A program made the translations under genes and the position numbers. Shown here piece after piece: positions 27,675 to 37,552 of a stretch of 64,000 nt of DNA. The notes beneath the pieces were generated by a model. That model had not been told where the DNA came from. It made no database searches and saw nothing but the letters and a program-made list of their open reading frames with translations. The stretch is taken from positions 2,046,001 through 2,110,000 of the forward strand of contig NZ_CCSF01000001.1 of NCBI RefSeq assembly GCF_000756775.1. The letters are read 5' to 3'. The first letter of the stretch is position 1. Each line of letters opens with the position of its first letter. This DNA comes from Pseudomonas saudiphocaensis. GTDB taxonomy: Bacteria; Pseudomonadota; Gammaproteobacteria; Pseudomonadales; Pseudomonadaceae.

Positions 27675-29375
27675 GTGAGTGAAACCATACGCGTACCCGA
27701 CATCGGCAGCGGTGAGGGTGAAGTAATCGAGCTACTGGTCCAGGTTGGCGACCGCATCGAAGCCGACCAGAGCATCCTGACGCTCGAGTCGGACAAGGCC
27801 AGCATGGAAATTCCCGCGCCGAAAGCCGGCGTGGTGAAGAGCCTCAAGGTCAAGCTCGGCGACCGTCTGAAAGAAGGCGACGAGCTGCTTGAGCTGGAAA
27901 CCGAAGACGCGGGTGAGAGCGAAGCTGCACCTGCAGCGGCTGCCGAGCCGGCCGGCGCAGCCTCTGGCGGCGCGGCTGACGAAGCCGAAGCGCCGACAGC
28001 GCCTGGCGATGACAACCCTTCGGCCTCCGCCGAAGCGCCTGCGGGCGAAAGCGTCGAGGAAGTGCGGATTCCGGACATCGGCTCCAGCGGCACTGCCGAA
28101 GTCATCGAGGTGATGATCAGCGTTGGCGATACCGTGGAAGCGGACCAGTCGCTGATCACCCTGGAATCCGACAAGGCCAGCATGGAAATCCCTGCGCCCA
28201 AGGCCGGCGTCGTCGAAAGCCTTGAGATCAAGGTCGGTGACCAGGCCAAGACCGGCGACCTGATCATGCGCCTGAAAGTCGCCGGCGCTGCTCCGGTACC
28301 TGCAGCAGCCAAGCCTCAAGCGCAAGCTGCAGCAGAGCCGAAGAAAGCCGAGGCGCCTGAGGAAGCCGTCCCGCAGCAGTCGGTTGCCCCGAACAAGCAG
28401 GGCGTGCCGCCAGCTGAAGCAGCGACCAAGGCACCGCCAGTGGTTAGCGGACCTAGCAAGGCTGGCAGCAAGGTTCATGCGGGCCCCGCAGTTCGCATGA
28501 CGGCGCGCGAATTCGGCGTCGATCTGACCGAGGTCAAGGGCACCGGCCCGAAAGGTCGCATCCTCAAGGAAGACGTCCAGGCTTACGTCAAGTCCCGGCT
28601 GCAGCAGAGCAAGGACGCTGACGGAGCGACTGGCGGGGCCGGCATTCCGCCGATTCCGACCATCGACTTCAGCCGCTTCGGCGAGATCGAAGAAGTCCCG
28701 ATGACCCGCCTGATGCAGGTCGGTGCCGCCAACCTGCATCGCAGCTGGCTGAATGTGCCGCACGTGACGCAGTTCGAGTCGGCCGACATCACCGAGCTTG
28801 AAGCCTTCCGTGTTGCGCAGAAGGCCGTGGCGGAAAAGGCTGGCGTCAAGCTGACCGTACTGCCGCTGCTGCTCAAGGCCTGTGCGCATCTGCTCAAGGA
28901 GCTGCCGGACTTCAACAGCTCGTTGGCGCCCAGCGGCAAGGCACTGATTCGCAAGAAGTACGTGCATGTCGGCTTCGCCGTGGACACGCCGGACGGTCTG
29001 ATGGTGCCGGTCATCCGCAACGTCGACCAGAAGAGCCTGCTGCAGCTGGCCGGCGAAGCGGCTCAGCTGGCCGATAAGGCGCGCAACAAGAAGCTCTCGG
29101 CAGATGAGATGCAGGGCGCCTGCTTCACCATCTCCAGCCTCGGGCACATTGGCGGCACCGGTTTCACGCCGATCGTCAACGCGCCGGAAGTGGCGATCCT
29201 TGGTGTCAGCAAGGCCACCATGCAGCCGGTCTGGGACGGTTCGGCCTTCCAGCCACGCCTGATGTTGCCGCTGTCGCTGTCCTACGATCACCGCGTGATC
29301 AACGGTGCCGCGGCAGCTCGCTTCACCAAGCGTCTGTCCGAGCTGTTGGCGGATATCCGCACGATGCTGCTGTAA
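27675..29375 (+). CDS. aceF: Pyruvate dehydrogenase E2, dihydrolipoamide acetyltransferase
   Basis: AceF forms the core of the pyruvate dehydrogenase complex and makes acetyl-CoA. The 566-aa protein has two lipoyl domains, each with ESDKASMEIPAPKAGVV and lipoyl lysines at about residues 41 and 167. Ala/Pro-rich linkers, an E3-binding domain (about 270-306) and the catalytic domain follow. The active site is SYDHRVINGAA, with His near 539 and Asn in place of the more common Asp, as I recall for Azotobacter/Pseudomonas E2. The start is GTG at 27675 with AGGAGAA upstream. Confidence 0.97.
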   Translation: MSETIRVPDIGSGEGEVIELLVQVGDRIEADQSILTLESDKASMEIPAPKAGVVKSLKVKLGDRLKEGDELLELETEDAGESEAAPAAAAEPAGAASGGAADEAEAPTAPGDDNPSASAEAPAGESVEEVRIPDIGSSGTAEVIEVMISVGDTVEADQSLITLESDKASMEIPAPKAGVVESLEIKVGDQAKTGDLIMRLKVAGAAPVPAAAKPQAQAAAEPKKAEAPEEAVPQQSVAPNKQGVPPAEAATKAPPVVSGPSKAGSKVHAGPAVRMTAREFGVDLTEVKGTGPKGRILKEDVQAYVKSRLQQSKDADGATGGAGIPPIPTIDFSRFGEIEEVPMTRLMQVGAANLHRSWLNVPHVTQFESADITELEAFRVAQKAVAEKAGVKLTVLPLLLKACAHLLKELPDFNSSLAPSGKALIRKKYVHVGFAVDTPDGLMVPVIRNVDQKSLLQLAGEAAQLADKARNKKLSADEMQGACFTISSLGHIGGTGFTPIVNAPEVAILGVSKATMQPVWDGSAFQPRLMLPLSLSYDHRVINGAAAARFTKRLSELLADIRTMLL

Positions 29376-29388
29376 GCCTTCGAGCGTG

Positions 29389-29429
29389 AAAAAAAACGCC
29401 GCATACCCTCACGGGATGCGGCGTTTTTT
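29389..29429. terminator. Bidirectional terminator after aceF
   Basis: An intrinsic terminator with stem CGCCGCAT-A-CCC / GGG-ATGCGGCG, loop TCAC, is flanked by A-run and T-run. It can therefore stop both the aceEF transcript and the convergent transcript from the small secreted-protein gene at 29611. Confidence 0.88.
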
Positions 29430-29503
29430 GTACTTACGGGTTGGATTGAGCCCTTTGCTGGAGTGCTGGCTTTTACGCTTTAAGCAGAAGCCCCTTTTGC
29501 ATA

Positions 29504-29577
29504 TGGGAACGGGCCATGCCAGTGAAGGGAAGCATGCCGGAGGGCCGCCATGTTCGCGCGCATGGCCCACCCGTACC
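29504..29577. repeat. REP doublet
   Basis: TGGGAACGGGCCATG and its inverted partner CATGGCCCACCCGTA form a REP-type pair matching the units at 16999-17391. It sits in the gap between two convergent genes. Confidence 0.75.
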
Positions 29578-29610
29578 ATCTCCACGGATTCAATAGTGAA
29601 ACCTTCCTGC

Positions 29611-30135
29611 TCAGCCTTTCTGCAGATTGCGGATCAGGTAGGACAGCGCCTTGGCCAGTTCCTCAGCACCTTTCGGGTCGCGCAGGATGATCAGCCAGGG
29701 CTCGCCATTCTGATTGGCGAACGTGCAGATAACCCCCTGCGACGGGCATTGGTACTGTACATAGGGATCCAGGCCAAACACCGAGAAGCTGCGGTTGCGC
29801 ACGGCAAGATTGCCTGAGGAATCACGCCGCTCTTCCCGAATGCGCAACTCGCCTGGCGCGCCCACAGCAAGCCGATAACGCAAATCCTGCGGATTCGGCT
29901 GCCCGACCTGGTAGGCCGCTCGCAAGCCATAGGTTTCAAGCAGGGCATTGGCGTGGCTCAGCAGCGCGGCACGCTCATCGGAAGTCAGATACAGAGCTCT
30001 GAGCCCGGCCAGGTATTTTGCCGATTCCTCAGGCTCTAGCCGGTTGGTTTCAGCAGCTTGCATCGGGCTGCCAAGCACGAGAAAAAGCACTAAGGCCCAT
30101 AACTTCCAAAGCCGACTTGTCAGTCCGTTCTGCAT
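29611..30135 (-). CDS. Small secreted protein of unknown function
   Basis: This 174-aa protein has a clear signal peptide: a basic start, hydrophobic LWALVLFLVLGSP and a likely cut after MQAA near residue 28. The mature part is mixed alpha/beta with two cysteines in YQCPSQGVICTF that could form a disulfide in the periplasm. I do not recognise a named family. It lies convergent to aceF and divergent from dipA. The open frame runs far upstream, but the ATG at 30135 is the only start giving a signal peptide. Confidence 0.75.
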   Translation of the reverse strand: MQNGLTSRLWKLWALVLFLVLGSPMQAAETNRLEPEESAKYLAGLRALYLTSDERAALLSHANALLETYGLRAAYQVGQPNPQDLRYRLAVGAPGELRIREERRDSSGNLAVRNRSFSVFGLDPYVQYQCPSQGVICTFANQNGEPWLIILRDPKGAEELAKALSYLIRNLQKG

Positions 30136-30240
30136 GATGCACCCTTGCCGTAATTGAATGGAATCAGCCAGGCAAACGCCCAACGCACGCGCCGCAGCTG
30201 GTGGAAAGACTCCCGCAGCATACTGGAAGCCAACCGCTTG

Positions 30241-32904
30241 ATGAAAATACATACCGATGCCGCCAGCCGTTTGGCGACCGAGGTTGTGACGCAGTTGCCA
30301 GTGCCCTCCAGGCTCGGGATGCTGCGCTTCGAGCGTTTGAACGAGTCCAGTTGGGCATTGCTGTATCTCGACCCTGCCTGTGAGCGCTATCTGGGCCAGC
30401 CCGCTGAAGAGCTTTGCTCGCTGATCGACTCGCCGTTTGCCAGCCTGATGGAGCCTGCGGAACGCCTGCATCTGCACGATATCGTGCAAGCGCAGCTGGC
30501 CAGCAACGGCCATTACTCCATCCGCTATCGCCTGCATTCGGCCAATGGCGCACTGGACACGCTGGAGATCGGCGAGACCTGTCAGCAATATGGCCGCGAG
30601 TTGATTCGCGGTTACCTGATCATCGAGCAGCAAAGCGCGGAACAAGCCAAGCCCCATCAGGCTCCCTCTCCCGCCCCGCTCGACTCCCAACAGCCTCAAG
30701 ACAGTCACCTGGAACACCTGATTCGCTCTCGCGCTCAGCAGAGCCTGATCGTCCGCCTGGCCCGACATCGTTACAGCTCCTCCAACCCACACCTCGAAGC
30801 CGCGCAACTGATTACCCAGGCGGCCTGTGAAGCCTATGGGATCGCCCGCGCTTCCATCTGGCACCTGAACGGCAGCCGGCTGGAGGCCATCGCCGGGTAC
30901 CGTCGTGATAGCGACAGTTACGAGTATCCGGCAGCCCTGGACATGACGTCCTACCCGCACTACCTGCAGGCGTTGCAAAGTGAGCGAGCGCTGGACGTCT
31001 CCGACATTCGTGTCGACCCGCGCACCCAAGAGCTGTTCGATAGCTTTTTCGAGCCGCGCAAGATCACCTCGATCCTTGATGCGACCATTCGCCTTGGCGG
31101 CGAAGTGGTTGGCGTACTTTGCCTGGAGCATGCCGGCACGCCGCGCACCTGGCTGCCCGACGAAATTGCCTTTGCCGGCGAGCTAGCCGACCAATATGCG
31201 CAGGTCCTGGCCAATCAGCAGCGGCTCAGCGCCACCCACAGCCTGCACCTGTTCCGCCGCGCCGTGGAACAGAGCGCCAGCGCCTTCATTCTGGTAGACC
31301 GTGAAGGGATCGTTGAATACGTCAACCCGAGCTTTACCTCTATCACCCAGTACTCCGCCGACGAGGTTCGCGGGCATCCGCTGGCCGAGCTGACGGCGCT
31401 GGAGAACCTTAGCGAGCTGCTGTTCGATACCTCTTCCACCCTGGCGCAGCACAACAGCTGGCAGGGCGAATTCCACAGCCGGCGCAAGAACCTGGAGCCG
31501 TACTGGGGGCAACTTTCGATCTCCAAGGTGTTTGCCGAAAGCGGCGAGCTGACCCACTACATCGGCATCTACGAAGACATCACCCAGAGCAAGCAGGCGC
31601 AGCAGCATATCGAGCAGCTAGCCTACACCGACAACCTCACCCACCTGGCCAACCGCCCTTTCTTCATTCGCAGCCTCGAAGAGCGTTTCGCCGACGGCAA
31701 AGAGCCACGGCTGTGCCTGATTCTGGTCGATATCGACAACTTCAAGCGCATCAACGACAGCCTCGGCCACCAGACCGGTGACAAACTGCTAGCCAGCCTG
31801 GCGCGGCGCTTGCGCAACGGCCTCAGCCGCGAGGGTGTACTGGCACGCTTTGCCAGCAATGAATTTGCGCTGCTGTTCGACGACATGAGTCTGGAAGAAG
31901 GTCAGCGCCTGGCCAACCAGGTTCTCAGCACTCTCGACAAGCCCCTGTTCGTTGACAAGCAACTGATCAGCGTCAGCGGCTCGCTGGGCCTGGCCTGTAC
32001 GCCGCTGCACGGGCGCGACCCGGAAACACTGATGAAGCACGCAGGCCAAGCCCTGCATAAGGCCAAGGCCAACGGCAAGAACCAGGTGCAGGTGTTCACC
32101 GAAGCGCTGCACGCCGAAGCCAACTACAAGCTGTTTCTGGAAAGCAACCTGCGCCGCGCTTTGAGCCAGGATGAACTCGAAGTTTTCTACCAGCCCAAAC
32201 TGTGCCTGCGTACGGGGCGCTTGCAGGGCCTGGAGGCGCTGCTCCGCTGGCAGCACCCGGAAAAGGGCATGATCCGGCCGGATCAGTTCATCGCCGTGGC
32301 GGAAGAAACGGGACTGATCATCCCCATCGGCAAGTGGGTTGCCCGCGAGGCATGCCGCACCGGCGTACGCCTGGCCAGCCTCGGTCGCGGTTCACCGCAA
32401 ATCGCCATCAACCTGTCGCCCAAGCAGTTTTCCGATCCCGAGCTGGTTGAGTCCATCTCCAGCATTCTTCGAGAAGAGCATCTGCCGCCTCATCTACTGG
32501 AGCTTGAGCTGACCGAAAGTCTGCTGCTCGATGCTACTGAGGAAACACGCCAGCAACTGATCGGCCTCAAGGCTCTCGGCGTAATGCTGGCGATGGATGA
32601 TTTTGGGACCGGCTATTCGTCCCTTAGCTATCTGAAGAAGTTTCCCATCGACGTGATCAAGATCGATCGAAGCTTTATCAAGGATATCCCGGGCAATCAG
32701 GACGACATGGAGATCACTTCTGCGGTCATCGCCATGGCCCGCAATCTGCGGCTGCAAGTCGTCGCCGAGGGCATCGAAACCGCCGAACAATTGGCTTTCC
32801 TGCGTTACCATCGCTGCGATATCGGTCAGGGCTACCTGTTCGATCAGCCCATTCCCGGCAGTCAGCTTGCCGAAGCGCTCGCCCGCTACCCGCGCTGGGC
32901 CTGA
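30241..32904 (+). CDS. dipA: c-di-GMP phosphodiesterase DipA (PAS-GAF-PAS-GGDEF-EAL)
   Basis: DipA degrades c-di-GMP and promotes biofilm dispersion in P. aeruginosa (PA5017, also right after aceF). The 887-aa protein has an N-terminal PAS-like region, GAF (about 170-325), PAS (about 336-450), GGDEF (about 460-620) and EAL (about 646-887). The GGDEF site is degenerate (FASNEF near 537). The EAL domain is intact: [34 protein letters not shown] and VAEGIE are all present. The ATG at 30241 is chosen for its DipA-like N-terminus; an upstream ATG at 30154 is less likely. Confidence 0.9.
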   Translation: MKIHTDAASRLATEVVTQLPVPSRLGMLRFERLNESSWALLYLDPACERYLGQPAEELCSLIDSPFASLMEPAERLHLHDIVQAQLASNGHYSIRYRLHSANGALDTLEIGETCQQYGRELIRGYLIIEQQSAEQAKPHQAPSPAPLDSQQPQDSHLEHLIRSRAQQSLIVRLARHRYSSSNPHLEAAQLITQAACEAYGIARASIWHLNGSRLEAIAGYRRDSDSYEYPAALDMTSYPHYLQALQSERALDVSDIRVDPRTQELFDSFFEPRKITSILDATIRLGGEVVGVLCLEHAGTPRTWLPDEIAFAGELADQYAQVLANQQRLSATHSLHLFRRAVEQSASAFILVDREGIVEYVNPSFTSITQYSADEVRGHPLAELTALENLSELLFDTSSTLAQHNSWQGEFHSRRKNLEPYWGQLSISKVFAESGELTHYIGIYEDITQSKQAQQHIEQLAYTDNLTHLANRPFFIRSLEERFADGKEPRLCLILVDIDNFKRINDSLGHQTGDKLLASLARRLRNGLSREGVLARFASNEFALLFDDMSLEEGQRLANQVLSTLDKPLFVDKQLISVSGSLGLACTPLHGRDPETLMKHAGQALHKAKANGKNQVQVFTEALHAEANYKLFLESNLRRALSQDELEVFYQPKLCLRTGRLQGLEALLRWQHPEKGMIRPDQFIAVAEETGLIIPIGKWVAREACRTGVRLASLGRGSPQIAINLSPKQFSDPELVESISSILREEHLPPHLLELELTESLLLDATEETRQQLIGLKALGVMLAMDDFGTGYSSLSYLKKFPIDVIKIDRSFIKDIPGNQDDMEITSAVIAMARNLRLQVVAEGIETAEQLAFLRYHRCDIGQGYLFDQPIPGSQLAEALARYPRWA

Positions 32905-32960
32905 TATCCCCGCGGCAGCCTGCCAGGCTTTGCACAGCACCCAAAAGTCGAGTATCACCT

Positions 32961-33608
32961 ATGACCCTGCGCTCAGAAATTCTCGTTCACAAGCAGGCCC
33001 TGCCTGAAGCAGATCAGGCTTTGCCAGGCCGCGACACTCCGGTACAGGTTCCTGCCGCCCACTTCGTCAATGGCAATCCGTTGCAGCCGCCCTTCCCGGC
33101 ACATTTGCAGCAGGCAATGTTCGCCATGGGCTGTTTCTGGGGCGCGGAACGACGTCTCTGGCAACAGCCGGGCGTCTGGACGACGGCCGTGGGCTATGCC
33201 GGCGGAATTACGCCCAACCCTACCTACGAAGAAGTCTGTTCCGGCCTGACCGGCCATGCGGAAGCCGTGCTGGTGGTATTCGACCCGCAGGAAGTTACCT
33301 ACGAGGAACTGCTCAAGCTGTTCTGGGAGGTTCACAACCCAACTCAGGGCATGCGTCAGGGCAACGACATCGGCACCCAATATCGTTCCGCCATTTACTG
33401 CTTCGACGATGAGCAGCTGGCCAAAGCGCGCAACAGCCAGGAGCGTTTCCAGGCCCAACTGGATGAGCACGGTTTCGGCCAGATCACTACCGAAATTGCC
33501 CGGGCACCACATTTCTATTACGCCGAAACCTACCACCAGCAGTATCTGGCGAAGAACCCCGCAGGCTATTGTGGGCTAGGCGGTACCGGCGTCTGCATGC
33601 CGTTTTAA
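32961..33608 (+). CDS. msrA: Peptide methionine-S-sulfoxide reductase MsrA
   Basis: MsrA reduces methionine-S-sulfoxide in oxidised proteins. The 215-aa protein carries the active-site [11 protein letters not shown] near residue 58 with the catalytic Cys, plus the conserved GYAGG and GTQYRS segments. The C-terminal [11 protein letters not shown] supplies two resolving cysteines. It follows dipA by 56 bp, the same order as in PAO1, and may be co-transcribed with it. Confidence 0.96.
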   Translation: MTLRSEILVHKQALPEADQALPGRDTPVQVPAAHFVNGNPLQPPFPAHLQQAMFAMGCFWGAERRLWQQPGVWTTAVGYAGGITPNPTYEEVCSGLTGHAEAVLVVFDPQEVTYEELLKLFWEVHNPTQGMRQGNDIGTQYRSAIYCFDDEQLAKARNSQERFQAQLDEHGFGQITTEIARAPHFYYAETYHQQYLAKNPAGYCGLGGTGVCMPF

Positions 33609-33823
33609 GCGCAGGTCGAGGTAGCCGAAGGCGTAACCCGACTATCGCGCAATGCAGGTGTTTTACGTGGAAGCGATCCCGCGCTGCAAACGGCAGCTTT
33701 CGCGGTATACAGCTTGCTCATGAGCAGCGCAGGGTAGCTCGTGCGGTGCAGAGTTCCTGGACAAGCCTGCTCTTTGGCCTGAGTTGCTCTGGCCGGTATG
33801 TGAGCAGTGCTTGACCGAAACAT

Positions 33824-33856
33824 GCCCAGAAAAAGAAAACCCTGCCGAAGCAGGGT
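33824..33856 (-). terminator. Hairpin terminator, best in minus direction
   Basis: The stem ACCCTGC-CGAA-GCAGGGT is followed on the minus strand by TTTTCTTTTT, an intrinsic terminator for transcripts leaving the acyl-CoA dehydrogenase gene at 34140. On the plus strand only CTTT follows, so it would be weak for msrA. Confidence 0.65.
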
Positions 33857-34008
33857 CTTTGCAGACTGAATCTGACATCCGTGACTTGCGCCTTCCTGGC
33901 GCCATTCCTCGTGCATCCGTTTTGTCGTATGCGCTTCCATACGCGGCGTCCCAATGCATGGAGACTACCGACCACTCGAATTAAGCTGTAGTAGCAAACT
34001 GCACCATG

Positions 34009-34062
34009 CTTTGTAAGCCATCACTTACAAAGGAGTGTGACCTCCACTGTAAGTGATTGGCT
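34009..34062. other. Competing inverted repeats
   Basis: CTTTGTAAG (34009-34017) pairs perfectly with CTTACAAAG (34024-34032). The middle segment AGCCATCACTTACA also pairs with TGTAAGTGATTGGCT (34048-34062). The two hairpins exclude each other. Function is unknown. Confidence 0.5.
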
Positions 34063-34139
34063 AATGTCACCGTTTTATGACTGGATGCAGCAGCTGGTTG
34101 TTCCTAAGGATGGCCAATTAATTTCATTTGGCCTTGACC

Positions 34140-35918
34140 TTAGAACTGCGCTGCGTCGAGCAGGTACAGCGATTCGCTACCGGCCTTCACCGAAGCGCTG
34201 AGCGACTCGATGCGTGGCAGCAGGCGGGCAAAGTAGAAACGTGCCGTACCCAGCTTGCTTGCGTAGAAGTCGTCCTGCTCATGCTTGCCCAGCGCCGCTG
34301 CAGCCATGCGCGCCCACATGTAGGCGTAAGCCGTATAGCCGAAGGCATGCAGGTACTCAACCGAAGCGGCGCCAATCTCATTGGGATTGCTCTTTGCACT
34401 CTCAAGAACGAACCTGGTCAGCTCATCGAGATTATCCAGCGCAGCTTTCAACGGTGTGACAAATTCAGCCAGCTCCGCGCCCGCTTCGGCGCAATAGCTG
34501 CGAATCTCGTCGGCGAAAATCTGATACATCTCGCCGCCACTGCCCACCACCTTGCGCCCCAGAAGGTCCAGCGCCTGGATGCCGTTGGTGCCTTCGTAGA
34601 TCTGGGTAATGCGGCAGTCGCGCACCAGCTGCTCCTGCCCCCATTCGCGAATGAAGCCGTGGCCACCGAAGACCTGCTGGCCGTGGATGGTGGTTTCCAG
34701 CCCCATGTCGGTAAGGAAGGCTTTGGCCACCGGCGTCAGCAAGGCCACCTGGGATTCGGCACGTTTGCGCGCCTCGGGGTCTTCACTGAACTTGGCAATG
34801 TCCAGCTGCAGCGCGACGTAGCTGGAGAACGCGCGGCCACCCTCATTGAGCGCCTTCATGGTCAGCAGCATACGGCGTACATCGGGATGCACGATGATCG
34901 GATCAGCCGCTTTGTCCGGCGCCACCGCGCCAGTCGGAGCACGGCTCTGGATGCGCTCGCGGGCGTATTCGATAGCGCTTTGATAAGAGCGCTCACCAGT
35001 CGCCAGCCCCTGAATACCAACGCCCAGGCGCTCGTAGTTCATCATGGTGAACATGGCTGCCAGGCCCTTGTTCGGCTCGCCGACCATCCAGCCGGTGGCG
35101 CCGTCGAAGTTCATCACGCAGGTGGCCGAGGCCTGGATGCCCATCTTGTGTTCGATGGAGCCGCAGGACAGGGAGTTGCGCTCGCCCAACGAGCCGTCGT
35201 CATTGACCAGCACCTTGGGCACCAGGAACAGCGAGATGCCGCGCGAGCCGGCCGGCGCGTCGGGCAGCTTGGCCAGTACCAGGTGGATGATGTTTTCCGT
35301 CAGGTCGTGCTCGCCACCGGTGATGAAAATCTTGGTGCCACTGACTTTATAGGTGCCATCGGCCTGCGGCTCGGCTTTAGTGCGAATGATGCCCAGATCG
35401 GTGCCGGCTTGTGGCTCGGTCAGACACATGGAGCCGGCCCAAACGCCGCTGTACATGTTCGGCAGGTACTTCTGCTTAAGCTCCTCGCTGGCATGGGCGT
35501 GGATGGACAAGCAGGCACCCGAGGTCAGCATCGGATACAGACCGAAGGCGAGGCTCGCCGAGTTCATCATCTCCTCGACCTGTGCGGAAATTGCCTTGGG
35601 CATGCCCATACCGCCGTAGGCCGGGTCGCCACCCACACCTACCCAGCCGCCTTCGGCATACAGCTTGTAGGCTTCGCGATAGCCGGCCGGCGTGCGGACC
35701 GCGCCATTGTCCCAGTGACAGCCTTCTTCGTCGCCGCTGCGATTGAGCGGGCTGACGGTGTTACCGGTGATCTTGCCGGCTTCCTCAAGTATGGCCTCGG
35801 CGGTTTCCGCATCAACCACTTCAGCCAGCGCAGGCAGCGTCTGCCAGAGCGTCGGCGCATCGAAGACTTCATTCAGGATGAAACGCATATCGCGCAGCGG
35901 TGCTTTGTAGTCAGCCAT
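34140..35918 (-). CDS. Acyl-CoA dehydrogenase (large, ~600-aa type)
   Basis: The 592-aa FAD enzyme should carry out the first oxidation of fatty-acid beta-oxidation, passing electrons to ETF. It has the long N-terminal extension typical of this class. The dehydrogenase core has MCLTEPQAGTDLG (flavin region), KIFITGGEHD and the [17 protein letters not shown] segment carrying the likely catalytic Glu. The ATG at 35918 is chosen from the conserved [12 protein letters not shown] start. A close paralog lies at 37553-39358; the pair matches the PA0506-PA0508 cluster of PAO1 by context. Confidence 0.92.
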   Translation of the reverse strand: MADYKAPLRDMRFILNEVFDAPTLWQTLPALAEVVDAETAEAILEEAGKITGNTVSPLNRSGDEEGCHWDNGAVRTPAGYREAYKLYAEGGWVGVGGDPAYGGMGMPKAISAQVEEMMNSASLAFGLYPMLTSGACLSIHAHASEELKQKYLPNMYSGVWAGSMCLTEPQAGTDLGIIRTKAEPQADGTYKVSGTKIFITGGEHDLTENIIHLVLAKLPDAPAGSRGISLFLVPKVLVNDDGSLGERNSLSCGSIEHKMGIQASATCVMNFDGATGWMVGEPNKGLAAMFTMMNYERLGVGIQGLATGERSYQSAIEYARERIQSRAPTGAVAPDKAADPIIVHPDVRRMLLTMKALNEGGRAFSSYVALQLDIAKFSEDPEARKRAESQVALLTPVAKAFLTDMGLETTIHGQQVFGGHGFIREWGQEQLVRDCRITQIYEGTNGIQALDLLGRKVVGSGGEMYQIFADEIRSYCAEAGAELAEFVTPLKAALDNLDELTRFVLESAKSNPNEIGAASVEYLHAFGYTAYAYMWARMAAAALGKHEQDDFYASKLGTARFYFARLLPRIESLSASVKAGSESLYLLDAAQF

Positions 35919-35990
35919 GGAGAAACCTCGCAGAGAACATATCACCCGGCCGGTTGGCCGCAGGATTCAGCGAGTCTAACTGACGCCAAG

Positions 35991-36011
35991 AGACGCCCGA
36001 AGCGTCTTTTT
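35991..36011 (+). terminator. Short hairpin with T-run, plus orientation
   Basis: AGACGC-CCGAA-GCGTCT followed by TTTTTA has terminator shape in the plus direction, although both flanking genes are on the minus strand. It could end an antisense transcript or be fortuitous. Confidence 0.35.
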
Positions 36012-36014
36012 ATG

Positions 36015-36024
36015 ACCGATCGGT
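36015..36024. promoter_or_regulatory. ACCGATCGGT palindrome upstream of acyl-CoA dehydrogenase
   Basis: This perfect 10-bp palindrome lies about 100 bp upstream of the acyl-CoA dehydrogenase start at 35918. The form resembles TetR-family operators, but no regulator gene is nearby and the match is short. Confidence 0.3.
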
Positions 36025-36055
36025 TCTGCCGGGTACCAGCTACGAAACACCCATA

Positions 36056-37420
36056 TCAGACTTCGGTTGCGGCAGGCTTGGGCGTGCGTACCGCACCGCG
36101 ACGGTTCTGACCGAAGGCCCGTATGCAGTTGCGACCGGCATTCTTCGCACTATAAAGCGCCTGGTCCGCGGCCTTGATCACTTCTTCCGGGTTGCGCTGT
36201 TCCAGCAGTCGCTCGGCCACACCAATACTGATGGTGACGGAAACCTGGCTACCACTACCGCTGCCACGGCGCCGCTTGCCCTGTTGCGCTGCCTTGGGGC
36301 GGTTAGCCTTGTCGCGCAGCTGCATGCGGTAGCTCTCCACCGCCTGACGCACCGCCTCGAGGTGTGGCAAGCAGTCGTCCAGATTGCGCCCAGGGAACAC
36401 GAGGGTGAATTCTTCGCCGCCATAACGGTAGGCCCGCCCACCGCCACCGATCTTGCGCAGCCGGCTCGCCACCAGCCGCAGCACCTGATCGCCGACATCG
36501 TGACCATGGGTATCGTTGAACGCCTTGAAGTGATCCACATCTGCCATGGCGATGACATAGTGCCGCCCGAGCCGCTGCAGCCTCTCGTTCAGCGCCCGAC
36601 GCCCCGGCAAGCCAGTGAGTTCGTCGCGGAACGCCATCTGATAGGCTTCCTGGGCAATGGATACGACCAGAATCAGCATCACTACGCTGCTCAGCACATT
36701 CAGCACACCGGGCTGCTTGAAGACCTGCGGCAGCATCATCAGCAGACCGACCAAAGCGACAAACTGTGCCGCATGCACCGGTCTTGGCTGCCGCAGGTAC
36801 TGCACCACCATGACTACGAAGGCCAGTAGAAACAGCGGATAGGCCAGCTGGATCAGACTCAGCCAATCTGCATAAAGACCAGGCCAGCGCACCACTGCCA
36901 GCCATTCCAACAGGCGCTCAGGAGACCGCCACGCCAGCAGAAACGCAATCAGAGAGACCACGAGCAATACGCTCAGCCGCGCCAAGCACTCCTGCAACAT
37001 CTGAGTGCGCTCCTGCCAAGCGCCGTACAACCCAAAGAGCACCGGCAGCAATACGCTGCACAAGTGGAAGGTCAGAGCCGCCTCGGGCAGCACCGTTCCG
37101 GTCGCCCGGTAATGGTCCACCTGGGTGTCGAGCAGAAAATAGACCAGATAGACCACCAACAGCAGGAAAGCCTCGCGGGCCCGACCATAGGCACAGCAGA
37201 AGGCTGCTCCCAGCAGCAGAAGCACCGTGGGCAGAACGTTGAACAGCGAGGTGAAGAAGTCGTTGAGAGCCGACTGCCGCGCCGCTACCACCCCGCCCAC
37301 CAACAAGGCCAGTGGCGCATAGAAGTGGCTGAAACGCACAGCAAATAGACGAGGCACGTAGGTTCCGAAATCTTGAGCAGGAAAGTCAGGCATTTTGCCA
37401 TCATGCGAGAACTCATTCAC
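36056..37420 (-). CDS. Membrane-bound diguanylate cyclase (GGDEF)
   Basis: The 454-aa protein has about seven or eight hydrophobic helices (residues 20-230) followed by a GGDEF domain. The domain shows DVDHFKAFNDTHGHDVGD and the active site YRYGGEEFTLVF, so it should make c-di-GMP. The inhibitory RxxD site expected just before the active site is absent (GGGG there), suggesting little product inhibition. It is transcribed with the flanking acyl-CoA dehydrogenases but separated from the upstream one by a terminator. No known input ligand domain is recognised. Confidence 0.88.
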   Translation of the reverse strand: MNEFSHDGKMPDFPAQDFGTYVPRLFAVRFSHFYAPLALLVGGVVAARQSALNDFFTSLFNVLPTVLLLLGAAFCCAYGRAREAFLLLVVYLVYFLLDTQVDHYRATGTVLPEAALTFHLCSVLLPVLFGLYGAWQERTQMLQECLARLSVLLVVSLIAFLLAWRSPERLLEWLAVVRWPGLYADWLSLIQLAYPLFLLAFVVMVVQYLRQPRPVHAAQFVALVGLLMMLPQVFKQPGVLNVLSSVVMLILVVSIAQEAYQMAFRDELTGLPGRRALNERLQRLGRHYVIAMADVDHFKAFNDTHGHDVGDQVLRLVASRLRKIGGGGRAYRYGGEEFTLVFPGRNLDDCLPHLEAVRQAVESYRMQLRDKANRPKAAQQGKRRRGSGSGSQVSVTISIGVAERLLEQRNPEEVIKAADQALYSAKNAGRNCIRAFGQNRRGAVRTPKPAATEV

Positions 37421-37477
37421 CCCATTGGATGATCAATAGCCGCCGTTTCACTCCAATCTCAAATTGCCTGCCCTAAA

Positions 37478-37515
37478 ACGACAGAACCCCGCTCCGGGAG
37501 CGAGGTTCTGTTGTC
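37478..37515 (-). terminator. Terminator after acyl-CoA dehydrogenase 2
   Basis: An inverted repeat CAGAACCCCGCTCC / GAGCGAGGTTCTG forms a strong stem. On the minus strand it is followed by TCGTTTTAGG, placing an intrinsic terminator about 40 bp past the acyl-CoA dehydrogenase stop at 37553. Confidence 0.75.
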
Positions 37516-37552
37516 AGCTTAACCGCTGCCGAGCAGCGGTTCGGTGAGGGAC

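Larger units (their letters stand above)
33609..34139. other. Gene-free junction between msrA and the fad/bio block
   Basis: No credible gene was found in 531 bp. The stretch contains the hairpin at 33839-33856 and a cluster of competing inverted repeats at 34009-34062, both listed separately. Near 34111-34132 an interrupted GGCCAA/TTGGCC pair lies just past the acyl-CoA dehydrogenase stop. By comparison with P. aeruginosa order this is where two conserved blocks have been joined. Confidence 0.6.

Noticed and set aside
29611-31131. 506-aa frame running from the small secreted protein across dipA
   Set aside because: The upstream part lies antisense to dipA; the ATG at 30135 gives a proper signal peptide.
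33605-33975. Several 60-110-aa frames downstream of msrA
   Set aside because: They overlap one another and the terminator hairpin, with no RBS or recognisable motif.
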